Shown here in pieces: positions 25,611 through 34,352 of a DNA stretch of 64,000 bases. Source of the DNA: Ciceribacter lividus (GTDB lineage: Bacteria; Pseudomonadota; Alphaproteobacteria; Rhizobiales; Rhizobiaceae). The notes under the pieces were generated by a model that was not told where the DNA came from, did not search any database, and saw only the letters and a list, made by a program, of their open reading frames with translations. Location of the stretch: positions 62,001-126,000 of the forward strand of contig NZ_QPIX01000012.1 of NCBI RefSeq assembly GCF_003337715.1. Direction: 5' to 3'. Position 1 is the stretch's first letter. Each line of letters starts with the position of its first letter. A program made the position numbers and the translations under genes.

Positions 25611-26479
25611 CCGATATCACGGGACATGACGGCGCGATGTCACGCTGGGCGCCTCGCGAACGCTTCGGGCTTCTGCAATACCTCGTCTGCCTGAATGGCA
25701 TTCTGAAGCGCGAGGGGTTGCGCTACCTGAACCAGCGGGAACGCTTCATCTCCTCGCTCGTGCGGCCCCTGCTCTGGTTGTTCATCTTCGCGGCAGGATT
25801 TCGCCAGGTCCTCGGCGTCTCGATCATCCCGCCCTACAAGACCTACGTGCTGTATGAAGTCTACATCACGCCTGGGCTTTGCGGAATGATCCTGCTCTTC
25901 AGCGGCATGCAGTCTTCGTTGTCGATGGTCTACGACCGCGAGATGGGTAACATGCGAACCCTTCTCGTCAGCCCCTTCCCACGCTGGTTCCTGCTGGTTT
26001 CGAAGCTTCTTGCCGGCGTCGCGGTGTCGATCGTGCAAGTCTATGTCTTCCTTGCCATCGCCTGGTTCTGGGATGTGAAAGCGCCCGTCGTCGGCTATCT
26101 CCTGGTGCTGCCGGCACTCTTCCTGTCCGGGTTGATGCTGGGTGCTCTCGGGATGCTCCTGTCGTCCTTGATCCGGCAACTCGAGAACTTCGCCGGGATC
26201 ATGAACTTCGTGATCTTCCCGATGTATTTTGCATCCTCCGCGCTCTATCCGCTGTGGCGTGTGCAGGAAGCCTCTCCCCTGCTCTATCGGATCTGCCTGG
26301 TTAACCCGTTCACCTATGCCGTCGAACTGGTGCGTTTCGCCTTCTATGGCCAGATCGAATGGACATCTCTTCTGGTGGTCACCGCCTTCACGTTTCTGTT
26401 CCTGGCGGGCGCCATTCTCGCCTACAATCCGAGCTTGGGCCTCACGACCCGCAAGCAAGACACGGGAGGAAACACATGA
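25607..26479 (+). CDS. ABC-2 type permease, PQQ-associated (PedC-like)
   Basis: A 290-residue integral membrane protein with about six hydrophobic segments. Family features include QRERFISSLVRPLLWLFIFAAGFRQ, YDREMGNMRTLLVSPFPRWFLL and a C-terminal PFTYAVELVRFAFYGQ. It pairs with the preceding ATPase to form an ABC-2 type transporter, which normally exports or flips its substrate. It is known from alcohol-oxidation gene clusters, but no substrate is established. Confidence 0.87.
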   Translation: MTDITGHDGAMSRWAPRERFGLLQYLVCLNGILKREGLRYLNQRERFISSLVRPLLWLFIFAAGFRQVLGVSIIPPYKTYVLYEVYITPGLCGMILLFSGMQSSLSMVYDREMGNMRTLLVSPFPRWFLLVSKLLAGVAVSIVQVYVFLAIAWFWDVKAPVVGYLLVLPALFLSGLMLGALGMLLSSLIRQLENFAGIMNFVIFPMYFASSALYPLWRVQEASPLLYRICLVNPFTYAVELVRFAFYGQIEWTSLLVVTAFTFLFLAGAILAYNPSLGLTTRKQDTGGNT

Positions 26480-27099
26480 GGACATCGATCATCGTCGCGG
26501 CTGCCGCCGGCATCGGCATGTTGCCGGGGCTGGCCGTCGGCGCCACCAACACCGATCCGGACTGGCCCTGCATCCAGCGCAAGGTACCGGAGTTGTCCGT
26601 CGCACAGGTATGGAACGGAGACGCCCTTCCGGACAACGCCAAGGACTGGAGCAAGGATCCGGCCGTCGAGCAACTGGTCGACGAACTAGCAGCGCGGCGA
26701 GTTCCGATGGACACTGCCCGGAAACAACTCGAGACATTCGTCGCGACACTGCCCGCCGACCACACGGACGAGAAGCTTGCGCAGGTTTTCCTGGGCCTGT
26801 TCGAAAAGCTCAACCGGGAACGCGAGCAGGTTATCTCCGGCATCGCCCGCTATGCCGGCAAACAGCGGCAAATGGCGGCCGATCTCCGCAAGAAGGCATC
26901 GGATGTCGATAAACTGAGGCGCGATGCGAATGCCGACCCGACCGAGCTCGAGAAGCAGAGCGATCAGTTGAAGTGGGAAACACGCGTCTTCGAAGAGCGC
27001 GTCCAGTCGCTTAGCTACGTCTGCGAGGTGCCCACGATCATCGAGCAGAGGCTCTACGGCCTGTCAAAACTCATCGGCCAACTCATGCCGAAGAGCTGA
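26476..27099 (+). CDS. Secreted coiled-coil protein of the PQQ-linked ABC operon
   Basis: A 207-residue protein with an N-terminal signal peptide (IIVAAAAGIGMLPGLAVGA) and a mature part dominated by charged helices (EKLAQVFLGLFEKLNREREQ, RQMAADLRKKASDVDKLRRD), which predict a coiled coil. Two Cys remain in the mature chain, in WPCIQ and YVCEV, and could form a disulfide. No known function. It overlaps the permease by an ATGA and its last 36 bases run antisense into the end of pqqE. Confidence 0.7.
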   Translation: MRTSIIVAAAAGIGMLPGLAVGATNTDPDWPCIQRKVPELSVAQVWNGDALPDNAKDWSKDPAVEQLVDELAARRVPMDTARKQLETFVATLPADHTDEKLAQVFLGLFEKLNREREQVISGIARYAGKQRQMAADLRKKASDVDKLRRDANADPTELEKQSDQLKWETRVFEERVQSLSYVCEVPTIIEQRLYGLSKLIGQLMPKS

Positions 27100-28191
27100 C
27101 GGATCCACACGTCCGATGCGCCTGTACTGGAAGCCCTGTGCGGCACCGTTTCTCTTCTCTGCGAGCTCCGCCATGCGATGATGAAATGGTGAGTTGATGC
27201 AGGCCGGATCGGTGGCGGACGCATTGCCGGCAATCGCCAGGGCCTGACAGCGACAGCCGCCCCAGTCGACCTCCTGGCGATCGCAGCTGCGGCACGGCTC
27301 CGGCATCCAGTCCGTGCCTCGGAAGGCATTGAAGGCGTTGGATCGATACCAGATATCCGTAAGCGTGCGGTGGCCAAACCGATCGAAGCTCAGGGACGGG
27401 ATGGTGGCGGCCGCATGGCACGGCAGCACCGTGCCGTCGGGGGTGACCACGAGGGCATCCCTCGCCCAGCCGCCCATGCAGGGCTTGGGATAAACCGCGA
27501 AATAGTCGGGCGTGACGAAATCGATTGCCATCACGCCGTGCAGCCGCTCCTGCGCCGCTTCGACGATCTCGACCTGTCGTTCGACATCCGCCCTGTCCGG
27601 CATCAGCGCGTCACGGTTGAGAAGTGCCCAGCCTGCGTATTGCACATTGGCGATCTCGAGCCGTTCGGCCCCGAGCGACAGCGCAAGTTCGATGAAGGCC
27701 GGTACCTCGTCCATGTTGTGCCGGTGGATGGGCGCGTTGATCGTGAGCGGAAGGCCGGCGGAACGCACCTGGCGAGCGGTCTCGAGCTTCTTTTCCTGCG
27801 CGCCTTTGTGATTGCCGATCAGTTCGGTCGTGGCAGCATTCACGCCTTGAAAGCTCAACTGCACATGGTCGAGACCGACATCCGCCAATGCCTGGATGCG
27901 CCCCTCCGGGACGCCGACACCGGCGGTGACGAGATTGGTGTAGACCCCACGACGATCGAGACAGGCAATCAGTTCTTCGAGATCGGGGCGAAGCGTCGGC
28001 TCGCCGCCGGAAAGGTGAACCTGCAGGACGCCGAGATCGGCCGCTTCCTCGAAAAGCGATAGCCAGCCTTCCGTCGACAGTTCCTGATCAGCTTTCAGAA
28101 GCTCCAGCGGGTTCGAACAATAGACGCATTGCAGCGGACATCGATACGTAAGCTCGGCCAGCATGCCGAGTGGCGGAAGAATCTCGCTCAT
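27064..28191 (-). CDS. pqqE: PQQ biosynthesis radical SAM enzyme PqqE
   Basis: A 375-residue radical SAM protein. The cluster-binding motif is at C18, C22 and C25 (CPLQCVYC), and the SPASM-type C-terminal Cys set appears in CHAAA, EPCRSCDRQEVDWGGCRCQ and DPACINSPFHH. PqqE with PqqD forms the Glu-Tyr carbon bond in PqqA. The ATG at 28191 gives the family N-terminus (ILPPLGMLAELTYRCPL) and overlaps the pqqD stop; a longer frame upstream is rejected. Confidence 0.96.
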   Translation of the reverse strand: MSEILPPLGMLAELTYRCPLQCVYCSNPLELLKADQELSTEGWLSLFEEAADLGVLQVHLSGGEPTLRPDLEELIACLDRRGVYTNLVTAGVGVPEGRIQALADVGLDHVQLSFQGVNAATTELIGNHKGAQEKKLETARQVRSAGLPLTINAPIHRHNMDEVPAFIELALSLGAERLEIANVQYAGWALLNRDALMPDRADVERQVEIVEAAQERLHGVMAIDFVTPDYFAVYPKPCMGGWARDALVVTPDGTVLPCHAAATIPSLSFDRFGHRTLTDIWYRSNAFNAFRGTDWMPEPCRSCDRQEVDWGGCRCQALAIAGNASATDPACINSPFHHRMAELAEKRNGAAQGFQYRRIGRVDPSALRHELADEF

Positions 28192-28484
28192 AACGCCACC
28201 ACCAGCCTGTCCGCCCATTCCTGGAGGAAGGTCTCCACGTCCGTTGCAATCTCCTCGGCCGGGGTTTCGTATTGCTCGGCCAGACATTCAATGATCTTCC
28301 GAGGAGACCGCTGTCCATTGCACAGCCGCAGAATCTCGAGACTGACTTCGTTCGGCCAATAGACCCGCTCCGGCGCCAACAGTGCCCAGGCGTCCCGGAC
28401 TGGATCGAATTGCAGCCGGCAGTACCGCTTCAGCATCGGCCTGGATGAAAGCGAGAGAACAGCACGCTCCCTGACGAGGGTCAT
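28188..28484 (-). CDS. pqqD: PQQ biosynthesis peptide chaperone PqqD
   Basis: A 98-residue RiPP-recognition protein. The family pattern is FDPVRDAWALLAPERVYWPNEVSLEIL followed by a three-helix winged domain with GQRSPRKIIECLAEQY. It presents PqqA to PqqE. It overlaps both neighbours (start base shared with the pqqC stop, stop inside the pqqE start), consistent with one transcript. Confidence 0.95.
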   Translation of the reverse strand: MTLVRERAVLSLSSRPMLKRYCRLQFDPVRDAWALLAPERVYWPNEVSLEILRLCNGQRSPRKIIECLAEQYETPAEEIATDVETFLQEWADRLVVAL

Positions 28485-29239
28485 TACGCAGCCCCCGGAT
28501 CAAAAGCGCCGGGCGGAATTTGCCCGTTCTCGCCATAGGCGTGTTCGAGCGCGTCCAGCATCGACCAGAGCACATCGCACTTGAAGACAAGGGCATCGAT
28601 GACGGTCTGTTGCTTCTGCGGCGTGTCGGCGTGCTTCAAGACATAGGCCAGCGCGAATTCCGCATCTCTCGATGCCTGGACCGGCCGGGGCTTGAAGTAG
28701 GCGAGGATATCCTCGGTGACATAATCGTATTTGGCGAGCATGGCTGGCACGCGCTCGCCTATGATCACCGGTGAGAAGAGCTCGGTCAGCGACGAGGCGA
28801 CCGCTTCCAGAAGACTGCGTTCGGTACAGAACGAAAGATAGGCTCCGACTGCGAAACGGGTCGCCGGAAGGGCCCGACGCTCGCTCTTGACCATATCCTC
28901 CTCGAGGCCGAGACCCGTTGCCAGCTTCACCCAACGGGCGATACCGCCGTCCCAGCCGTTGGTGCCGTCATGATCCTCGATGCGCTTGCGCCATTCGGCA
29001 CGGAAGGCCGGATCCTCCGCCCGCGCGAGGATCATCGCATCCTTCCTCGGAATGACCGCCTGATAGCAATAGCGGTTCAGCGCCCAGGCCTGGAGCTGGC
29101 CCTTGCTCAGCGTCCCCGACACCATCTTGTGGTGCAGCGGATGACGATTGTGATAGCGCGCCGCTCCCACCTCGCGCAGGAGGGCTTCGAGCGCGCCCGG
29201 CGTCAGTCCGTTCTTTGCAGCACTGGAAAACGTGGTCAT
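28484..29239 (-). CDS. pqqC: Pyrroloquinoline-quinone synthase PqqC
   Basis: A 251-residue helical oxidase that closes the rings and performs the final oxidation in PQQ formation without metal. Diagnostic segments are YHNRHPLHHKMVSGTLSKGQ, QAWALNRYCYQAVIPRKDAMIL and ERVPAMLAKYDYV. Length is normal. The start overlaps the end of pqqB by four bases. Confidence 0.97.
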   Translation of the reverse strand: MTTFSSAAKNGLTPGALEALLREVGAARYHNRHPLHHKMVSGTLSKGQLQAWALNRYCYQAVIPRKDAMILARAEDPAFRAEWRKRIEDHDGTNGWDGGIARWVKLATGLGLEEDMVKSERRALPATRFAVGAYLSFCTERSLLEAVASSLTELFSPVIIGERVPAMLAKYDYVTEDILAYFKPRPVQASRDAEFALAYVLKHADTPQKQQTVIDALVFKCDVLWSMLDALEHAYGENGQIPPGAFDPGAA

Positions 29240-30174
29240 AGTCTGATCTCCATTCCGTCATGGCCGACTTCCCAACCGTTCGCCCGGACAGCACGATGCT
29301 CGGGGGAGCGCTCGTCGAGGATCGGATTGGTGTTGTTGATATGCACGTAGACGCGCCGCCCGACCGGCACGTCGGCGAGCAGCGCCATCGAGCCCTGCGG
29401 CCCAGATATCTGCAAATGGCCCATGCGTTTGCCGGTCTTGGGTCCGACACCGGCATCGAGCATCTCGTCGTCGGTGAAGACCGTCCCGTCAAAGAACAGG
29501 CAGGCGGCACCGGTCAAACGTGTCTTGAGACTGCCGTCGACCGCCGCGCAGCCGGGGATATAGAATGCCGACGACGCGGCATCCGGTTCGAAGATACGCA
29601 ATCCGACAGTATCCCCGTCTTCGGTGCCGAAGCCATCTTCGGCGCGGTCGACATCCTCAAGGAAGAGGGCGATCTTGCCGGGAACGGAAAACGTCTCGAC
29701 CATGATGCCGGTCGGCCGTCCGTCGCTGTCGGCGATCGGGATCACACCCTCCAGAGGAAGAGGGCGCCGATCCACGTATTGCGGATCCAGAACATTGAAG
29801 ATCGTGTTCTGTTCGAGGACCTCGAGGACACGCCGGGTCGCGTAGATCACGAAGCGCTCGCGCTCCCTGAGACTCAGAAGACCGGCGATATGATCGACAT
29901 CCGCATTCGTCAGCACGACGGCACGAATGGGTGTTGCCCGCAGGGGCCCCTCCTGCGGCGGCTGCAATTCCGGTGTTGCGGCGATCTGGGAACGGATGTC
30001 CGGCGAGGCGTTGAACAGCACCCAGTCCCGCCCGTTCGCACACGCTGCGAGACTCGACTGGGTTCGGGGGCGAAATCCTTCTTCCCCGCCGCGAACCGCT
30101 CGGCTCAGCCGATAGTTGCAGTTCCACTGCGGAAACCCTCCGCCTGCGGCAGACCCCAGGACATTCAACAACAT
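29236..30174 (-). CDS. pqqB: PQQ biosynthesis protein PqqB
   Basis: A 312-residue metallo-beta-lactamase-fold protein, thought to hydroxylate the PqqA-derived intermediate. The N-terminus LLNVLGSAAGGGFPQWNCNY is diagnostic, followed by VLTNADVDHIAGLLSLRE and FFDGTVFTDDEML. The ATG at 30172-30174 is chosen because the upstream in-frame stretch has no homology. A 71-base gap with a strong hairpin separates it from pqqA. Confidence 0.96.
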   Translation of the reverse strand: MLLNVLGSAAGGGFPQWNCNYRLSRAVRGGEEGFRPRTQSSLAACANGRDWVLFNASPDIRSQIAATPELQPPQEGPLRATPIRAVVLTNADVDHIAGLLSLRERERFVIYATRRVLEVLEQNTIFNVLDPQYVDRRPLPLEGVIPIADSDGRPTGIMVETFSVPGKIALFLEDVDRAEDGFGTEDGDTVGLRIFEPDAASSAFYIPGCAAVDGSLKTRLTGAACLFFDGTVFTDDEMLDAGVGPKTGKRMGHLQISGPQGSMALLADVPVGRRVYVHINNTNPILDERSPEHRAVRANGWEVGHDGMEIRL

Positions 30175-30208
30175 ACGACCGATCGTCCTCCAGCGACACA
30201 TCGAGGGA

Positions 30209-30237
30209 GCCGCCCCGTCCGACACGAACGGGGCGGC
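30209..30237 (-). terminator. Hairpin between pqqA and pqqB (attenuator or mRNA stabiliser)
   Basis: On the plus strand GCCGCCCCGT (30209-30218) and ACGGGGCGGC (30228-30237) form a perfect 10-base GC-rich stem with a 9-base loop. It lies just after the pqqA stop. There is no T run, so partial termination or 3'-end protection is more likely than full termination. Confidence 0.65.
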
Positions 30238-30245
30238 CGAGTGGC

Positions 30246-30335
30246 CTATTTCTTCAGCTGCGCCGGGAAATAGCGAGACATCTCCATGCCCGCGGCAACA
30301 GTGCACATGGTCGGTTTCGTCCAGGTCTTCTTCAT
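30246..30335 (-). CDS. pqqA: PQQ precursor peptide PqqA
   Basis: A 29-residue peptide with the conserved MEMSRYFPA segment: the Glu and Tyr three residues apart (E18 and Y22 by direct count) are the two residues fused into PQQ. The N-terminal WTKPTMC is typical. It is preceded by AGGAGG; of two adjacent ATG codons (30338 and 30335) the second has better spacing. It is immediately upstream of pqqB in the same orientation. Confidence 0.93.
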   Translation of the reverse strand: MKKTWTKPTMCTVAAGMEMSRYFPAQLKK

Positions 30336-30388
30336 CATCTCCTCCTTCTCTCTAAGACCGCAAGTGGTCTTGCTGGGTATCATACGCC

Positions 30389-30952
30389 TCAGCGGCGTAA
30401 GATCTCGGGTTGCAGGGGCGTGGCCTTCTCGGTCGGCTGTCCGGCGGCGATCCATCCGTCCGATCCGTGCGGATACCAGAGAACCTGCCGGTACCCCCAT
30501 TCGACTGCGCGCCTTGCGGCATTCCAGGACATCCAGCACCTTTCCTGGCAGTAAAAGAGCAGCACCTTCTCGTGGCTGCCGCCGGTGAGTCTTTCCAGGT
30601 TGGTGCGGAAAAACGCTTCCATCTCTTCGTTGAGCACTCCGTAGCCGACATTTGCGAGCCAGACGCTGCCGGGAATGTTCTCCCGTACCTTCTCCTTCCA
30701 GACCGTTCCCGCGGGCAACTCGGGCGGCCTCGGATTATAGGGCAGAACGTCGATGAAGACGGCCGCATGCTCTGTCCAGAGCCCTACGACCTCCGGCGTA
30801 TCGACGACTCGTGCCCCCTTCAGCGTGTCGGGCACGTCGGCACGGTAATTCTCGCTCCTGTATGCGGACGGTTCCGCTACCGGTCCGGCAATCGCGGTTG
30901 CGACCGGCACAAGAGTGATCGCCGCGACCATAACCAATTCGCGCATCCGCAT
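30389..30952 (-). CDS. PQQ-dependent catabolism-associated CXXCW-motif protein (rhodanese-like)
   Basis: A 187-residue secreted protein. A signal peptide (VMVAAITLVPVATAIAG) is followed by a rhodanese-type fold. The hallmark FYCQERCWMSWNAARRA has two Cys (C135 and C139) next to Trp. The family is defined by linkage to PQQ-dependent oxidation of alcohols. It may handle thiol or persulfide chemistry in the periplasm, perhaps with the SoxYZ-like carrier further on; this is inference. Confidence 0.85.
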   Translation of the reverse strand: MRMRELVMVAAITLVPVATAIAGPVAEPSAYRSENYRADVPDTLKGARVVDTPEVVGLWTEHAAVFIDVLPYNPRPPELPAGTVWKEKVRENIPGSVWLANVGYGVLNEEMEAFFRTNLERLTGGSHEKVLLFYCQERCWMSWNAARRAVEWGYRQVLWYPHGSDGWIAAGQPTEKATPLQPEILRR

Positions 30953-30981
30953 GACCGTCGCGTGCTCCTCCTCGCGGCCGC

Positions 30982-31824
30982 CTACTCGGTAATCGGCCGG
31001 CTGTTCTCGTCCACCAGCGGGACATTGTAGTCCAGCAGTATCCGGTTGATCTCCTTCTGGTTATCTCGAATGACTCTGTTCAAGGTCCGCTTCCATTCCT
31101 GATCCGACGGCCGGACCCCCATGGTGATGCGATAGGACATGTGATCCGGCTTCTCCTTGAGAAGGGGGACGACGACGAGATCATTGCCGATCTGCTTTGC
31201 GTAGTAACCAGCCATCGGCCCCCAGAGGATCGCGACCTCGATCTGGCCGGCCTCCATCTCCTTGAGCATCACCTCGGCCATGGAGGGAGCAAGGCGCGTA
31301 TCGACCATCAACGGATAGGGCTTGACGGTCCGCATGAGGCCCAGGCGCGCAAGCGTCGCCGCGGGCGGCGTACCGGCGACAATCCCGATCTTCTTGCCTG
31401 CAAGCCGCGGATCGGACAGCGTGTCGACGCCATCTAGGCCATCGCCCTTCCGATACACGATCACATAGGTCGACTTGTAGTAGGCATTGGTGTTCTGCAC
31501 GAGTTCGTCGCCCTGGGCATATCCGATGACCACGTCACAGAGATTGGCTCGCAGCGTGTTGCGCACAAAACCAGTCGCCATAGGAAACCAGGTGTAGGCG
31601 ACCGACTTCCTGCCGGTCTTCGACGCGACGAGTTCCGCCAGCTTGTTCTCGAAACCGCCACCGTTCTCATCGGTGAAGGGCATGTTCGAGGGATCGGCGC
31701 AGACCCGCAGCACCTCCGGATCGACCAGTTCGCCGGCCGCACCGAGGCCTGCGCCCTGCGCAAGCCCGGACGCCGGCAGCGCCAGAACAGAAAGCACGCT
31801 CCAAACGAGGACGCCTCTTGCCAT
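30982..31824 (-). CDS. xoxJ: XoxJ, quinoprotein dehydrogenase-associated periplasmic protein
   Basis: A 280-residue periplasmic-binding-fold protein of the MoxJ/XoxJ group. A signal peptide (VLVWSVLSVLALPASGLAQ) precedes VLRVCADPSNMPFTDENGGGFENKLAELVA, typical of type II binding proteins. XoxJ is thought to help activate or mature XoxF rather than transport. The ATG at 31822-31824 lies directly after the xoxG stop (TGACATG). Upstream in-frame residues are Arg-rich shadow sequence. Confidence 0.9.
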   Translation of the reverse strand: MARGVLVWSVLSVLALPASGLAQGAGLGAAGELVDPEVLRVCADPSNMPFTDENGGGFENKLAELVASKTGRKSVAYTWFPMATGFVRNTLRANLCDVVIGYAQGDELVQNTNAYYKSTYVIVYRKGDGLDGVDTLSDPRLAGKKIGIVAGTPPAATLARLGLMRTVKPYPLMVDTRLAPSMAEVMLKEMEAGQIEVAILWGPMAGYYAKQIGNDLVVVPLLKEKPDHMSYRITMGVRPSDQEWKRTLNRVIRDNQKEINRILLDYNVPLVDENSRPITE

Positions 31825-31825
31825 G

Positions 31826-32350
31826 TCACCCACCCATGCAGGAAGTTTCGTGGTCCTTCGCCGCTTGCGGCTTCTCCTCCTTCTTCGCGGGACGCCCTCT
31901 CGGCAGATCGCCGACGGCCCTTGCACGAAGGTAGATGTAGATGTCGTCGAGATAACAGTAGACGTTCTTATTGTCGCCAAAAGATGGCATCACGCTCTCC
32001 TTGCCGGCAGCCAGGTTCTTTCGCCCCTCGGCAACGATCTGGAGGAACTCTCCGTAAGTCAGAACTTTCAGAGAATCGGCAAGCACCGGTGCGAAAGACG
32101 ATCCGGCACCATCCGCGCCGTGGCAGACAAAGCACTCCGAATTGAACCGGCGGTATCCGCTGTAGGTGTACCAGTCGACGGTCCCGTCCTCGGCGATCTT
32201 GAAGGTCGGCGACCCTTCGGCGTCGAAATATTTCCCGTCTTCACTCGTGACCGCCGCGGCGGCAGCCTTGTCGTCCGCGAGGGCCGATGGCACACCCACC
32301 GGAAAAAGCAGCGCAAGGGCAAGCGGAGCGTATTTGAAGGTAAAATGCAT
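31826..32350 (-). CDS. xoxG: XoxG, c-type cytochrome electron acceptor of XoxF
   Basis: A 174-residue secreted monoheme cytochrome c. Signal peptide to about residue 26, heme-binding CFVCH at 73-77, and a likely distal Met in VMPSF near 121. Family features include DWYTYSGYRRFNSECFVCHG and NKNVYCYLDDIYIYLRARA. It takes electrons from XoxF in the periplasm. The ATG at 32350 follows GAGG; a GTG six bases earlier is less likely. Confidence 0.92.
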   Translation of the reverse strand: MHFTFKYAPLALALLFPVGVPSALADDKAAAAAVTSEDGKYFDAEGSPTFKIAEDGTVDWYTYSGYRRFNSECFVCHGADGAGSSFAPVLADSLKVLTYGEFLQIVAEGRKNLAAGKESVMPSFGDNKNVYCYLDDIYIYLRARAVGDLPRGRPAKKEEKPQAAKDHETSCMGG

Positions 32351-32428
32351 AGGCACCTCGTGTTCGGCTCAAGCGGCCGGCACGCGCCGCCACCCGAAAA
32401 CCTGAGAAAGTCGTGAAGTCGAGAGACA

Positions 32429-32463
32429 GCGAACCCGGCCCGCGGTCGCGCGACCGGGTTCGC
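32429..32463 (-). terminator. Hairpin between xoxF and xoxG
   Basis: GCGAACCCGG (32429-32438) pairs perfectly with CCGGGTTCGC (32454-32463). The loop contains the self-complementary GGTCGCGCGACC, giving an alternative fold. It lies 48 bases past the xoxF stop in a 160-base gap before xoxG, where partial termination would make xoxF transcripts exceed xoxG. Confidence 0.65.
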
Positions 32464-32510
32464 CCTGCTCAGGAGGTCATTTGAAAGCTATGTCTTCGCA
32501 CCCTTCGGGC

Positions 32511-34352
32511 TTACTTGCCCGGCAGCGCGAACACCGTCAGCTGGCCGCCGAGGGTCGTATAGTCGGAGAGACCGGCATAACCGCCGACAGCACCCAGACC
32601 CTCCGTACCCTTGGTCAGACCCGCGGCGAGACCGATCCCGGCCCAGCCGCCCACCCCGGACAGCACAGCAACATACTGCTTGCCGCCATGTTCGTAGGTG
32701 GTGACGTTACCGATGATGCCGGAGGGCGTCTTGAACTTGTAGAGTTCGTTGCCCTGCAGGTCGACCGCCTTGAGGTAGCCTTCGAGCGTGCCGTAGAACA
32801 CGACATCACCGGCCGTGGCGAGCGCCCCCGACCAGACAGAGAACTGTTCCGGCTTTGACCAGACGATCTCGCCCTTTGCGGCATCCCAGGCGATGAAGTT
32901 ACCCATGCCGCCATGGCTGTTCGGCGCCGGATACATGGACAGCGTCGCCCCGATATAGGGCTGGCCCGCCGTGTAACTGACCCGGTAGGGTTCGTAGTCC
33001 ATGCAGACGTGGTTGGTGGGGACGTAGAACAGCTTGGTTTTCGGCGAATAGGCCGCCGGCTGCTGGTCTTTCGTACCGAGAGCCGCCGGGCAAACGCCGG
33101 TGGTGTTCACGTCCTCACCGTTCTTGTGGGTGGAGTATTTGTCCACCACAATCGGCCGGCCATAGTCGGGGCTGTTCTTGTCCATGACCACTTCCGTGGC
33201 CCAGTTGACGGCCGGATCGTATTTTTTGGCGACCAGCAGTTCGCCGGTTGCGCGGTCAAGCGTGTAGGCGAAACCGTTGCGGTCCGGATGGAACAGGATA
33301 TCCCGGGGCTTGCCGTCGATCTCCACGCCGTCTGCCAGGATCATTTCGTTGACGCCGTCATAGTCCCACTCATCATGGGGCGTCATCTGGTAGAGCCACT
33401 TGGCGACACCGGTATCGGCATCACGCGCCATGATGGTCATCGACCAGCGATTGTCCCCCGGACGTTGGCTCGGGTTCCACGTCGAAGGATTGCCCGTCCC
33501 GTAGAAGATCAGGTTGAGCTTGGGGTCATAGGAATACCAGCCCCAGGTGGTTCCGCCACCGATCTTCCACTGGTCGCCTTCCCACGTCTTCGTGCTCGAA
33601 CTGGGGCCGACCGGCTTGCCGAGATGGGTGGTCTTTTCCGGATCGATGAGCATTTCATCGTCGGAACCCATCGAATAGGCCCGCCAGGCGAGAGAGCCGT
33701 CCTTGATGCTGTAAGCCGTCAGGTGACCGCGAACGCCGAACTCGCCGCCGGAAATGCCGACGATGACCTTGTCCTTGACCACCATAGGCGCCGAGGTACC
33801 GGATTCCCCGGTGCTGCCGTCGGCCGTCGTACCGTTCTTGACGGACCAGACGGGCTCGCCCGTCTTGGCGTCGAGCGCCACCAGCGTTGTATCCGCCTGA
33901 TAGAGGAAAATCTTCCCATCGGCATAGGCCACGCCACGGTTGACCGTGTCGCAGCACATGATCGGGATGACGTTGGAATCTTGCTTCGGCGTATATTTCC
34001 AGAGAATCTTGCCGTCGTTGTTCAAGTCGAGAGCAAAGACGGTGTTCGGGTACGGCGTGTGAACGTACATCACGTCGCCGACGATGAGCGGACCCCCTTC
34101 ATGTCCGCGAAGAACGCCGGTCGAGAAGGTCCAGGAGACCTGGAGATCCTTCACATTGTCCTTGTTGATCTGGTCGAGTTGCGAGTATCGCGTATTGGCA
34201 TAATCCCCGCTCTGGATCACCCAGTTCTTCGAATCGGACATCATGCCTTGAAGATCGTCATTCGCCATGGCTCCTCCAGCCAAGGCGAACGACAGAGCGG
34301 TGGTGGCCAGAGCCACGTTCATTACAGTTCTTGCAGGTTTCCGTGCACGCAT
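32511..34352 (-). CDS. xoxF: Lanthanide-dependent PQQ methanol dehydrogenase XoxF
   Basis: A 613-residue quinoprotein with a signal peptide ending near AMA (residue 30). The beta-propeller carries the vicinal disulfide CC at 133-134, metal-site Glu in GGEFGVRGH near 204 and Asn in GTGNPS near 288. The segment [12 protein letters not shown] places the catalytic Asp at 330 and the additional Asp at 332 that marks lanthanide-type enzymes and is absent from calcium MxaF. It oxidises methanol, and possibly formaldehyde, in the periplasm using PQQ. No mxaF or mxaI is in the window. Confidence 0.97.
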   Translation of the reverse strand: MRARKPARTVMNVALATTALSFALAGGAMANDDLQGMMSDSKNWVIQSGDYANTRYSQLDQINKDNVKDLQVSWTFSTGVLRGHEGGPLIVGDVMYVHTPYPNTVFALDLNNDGKILWKYTPKQDSNVIPIMCCDTVNRGVAYADGKIFLYQADTTLVALDAKTGEPVWSVKNGTTADGSTGESGTSAPMVVKDKVIVGISGGEFGVRGHLTAYSIKDGSLAWRAYSMGSDDEMLIDPEKTTHLGKPVGPSSSTKTWEGDQWKIGGGTTWGWYSYDPKLNLIFYGTGNPSTWNPSQRPGDNRWSMTIMARDADTGVAKWLYQMTPHDEWDYDGVNEMILADGVEIDGKPRDILFHPDRNGFAYTLDRATGELLVAKKYDPAVNWATEVVMDKNSPDYGRPIVVDKYSTHKNGEDVNTTGVCPAALGTKDQQPAAYSPKTKLFYVPTNHVCMDYEPYRVSYTAGQPYIGATLSMYPAPNSHGGMGNFIAWDAAKGEIVWSKPEQFSVWSGALATAGDVVFYGTLEGYLKAVDLQGNELYKFKTPSGIIGNVTTYEHGGKQYVAVLSGVGGWAGIGLAAGLTKGTEGLGAVGGYAGLSDYTTLGGQLTVFALPGK

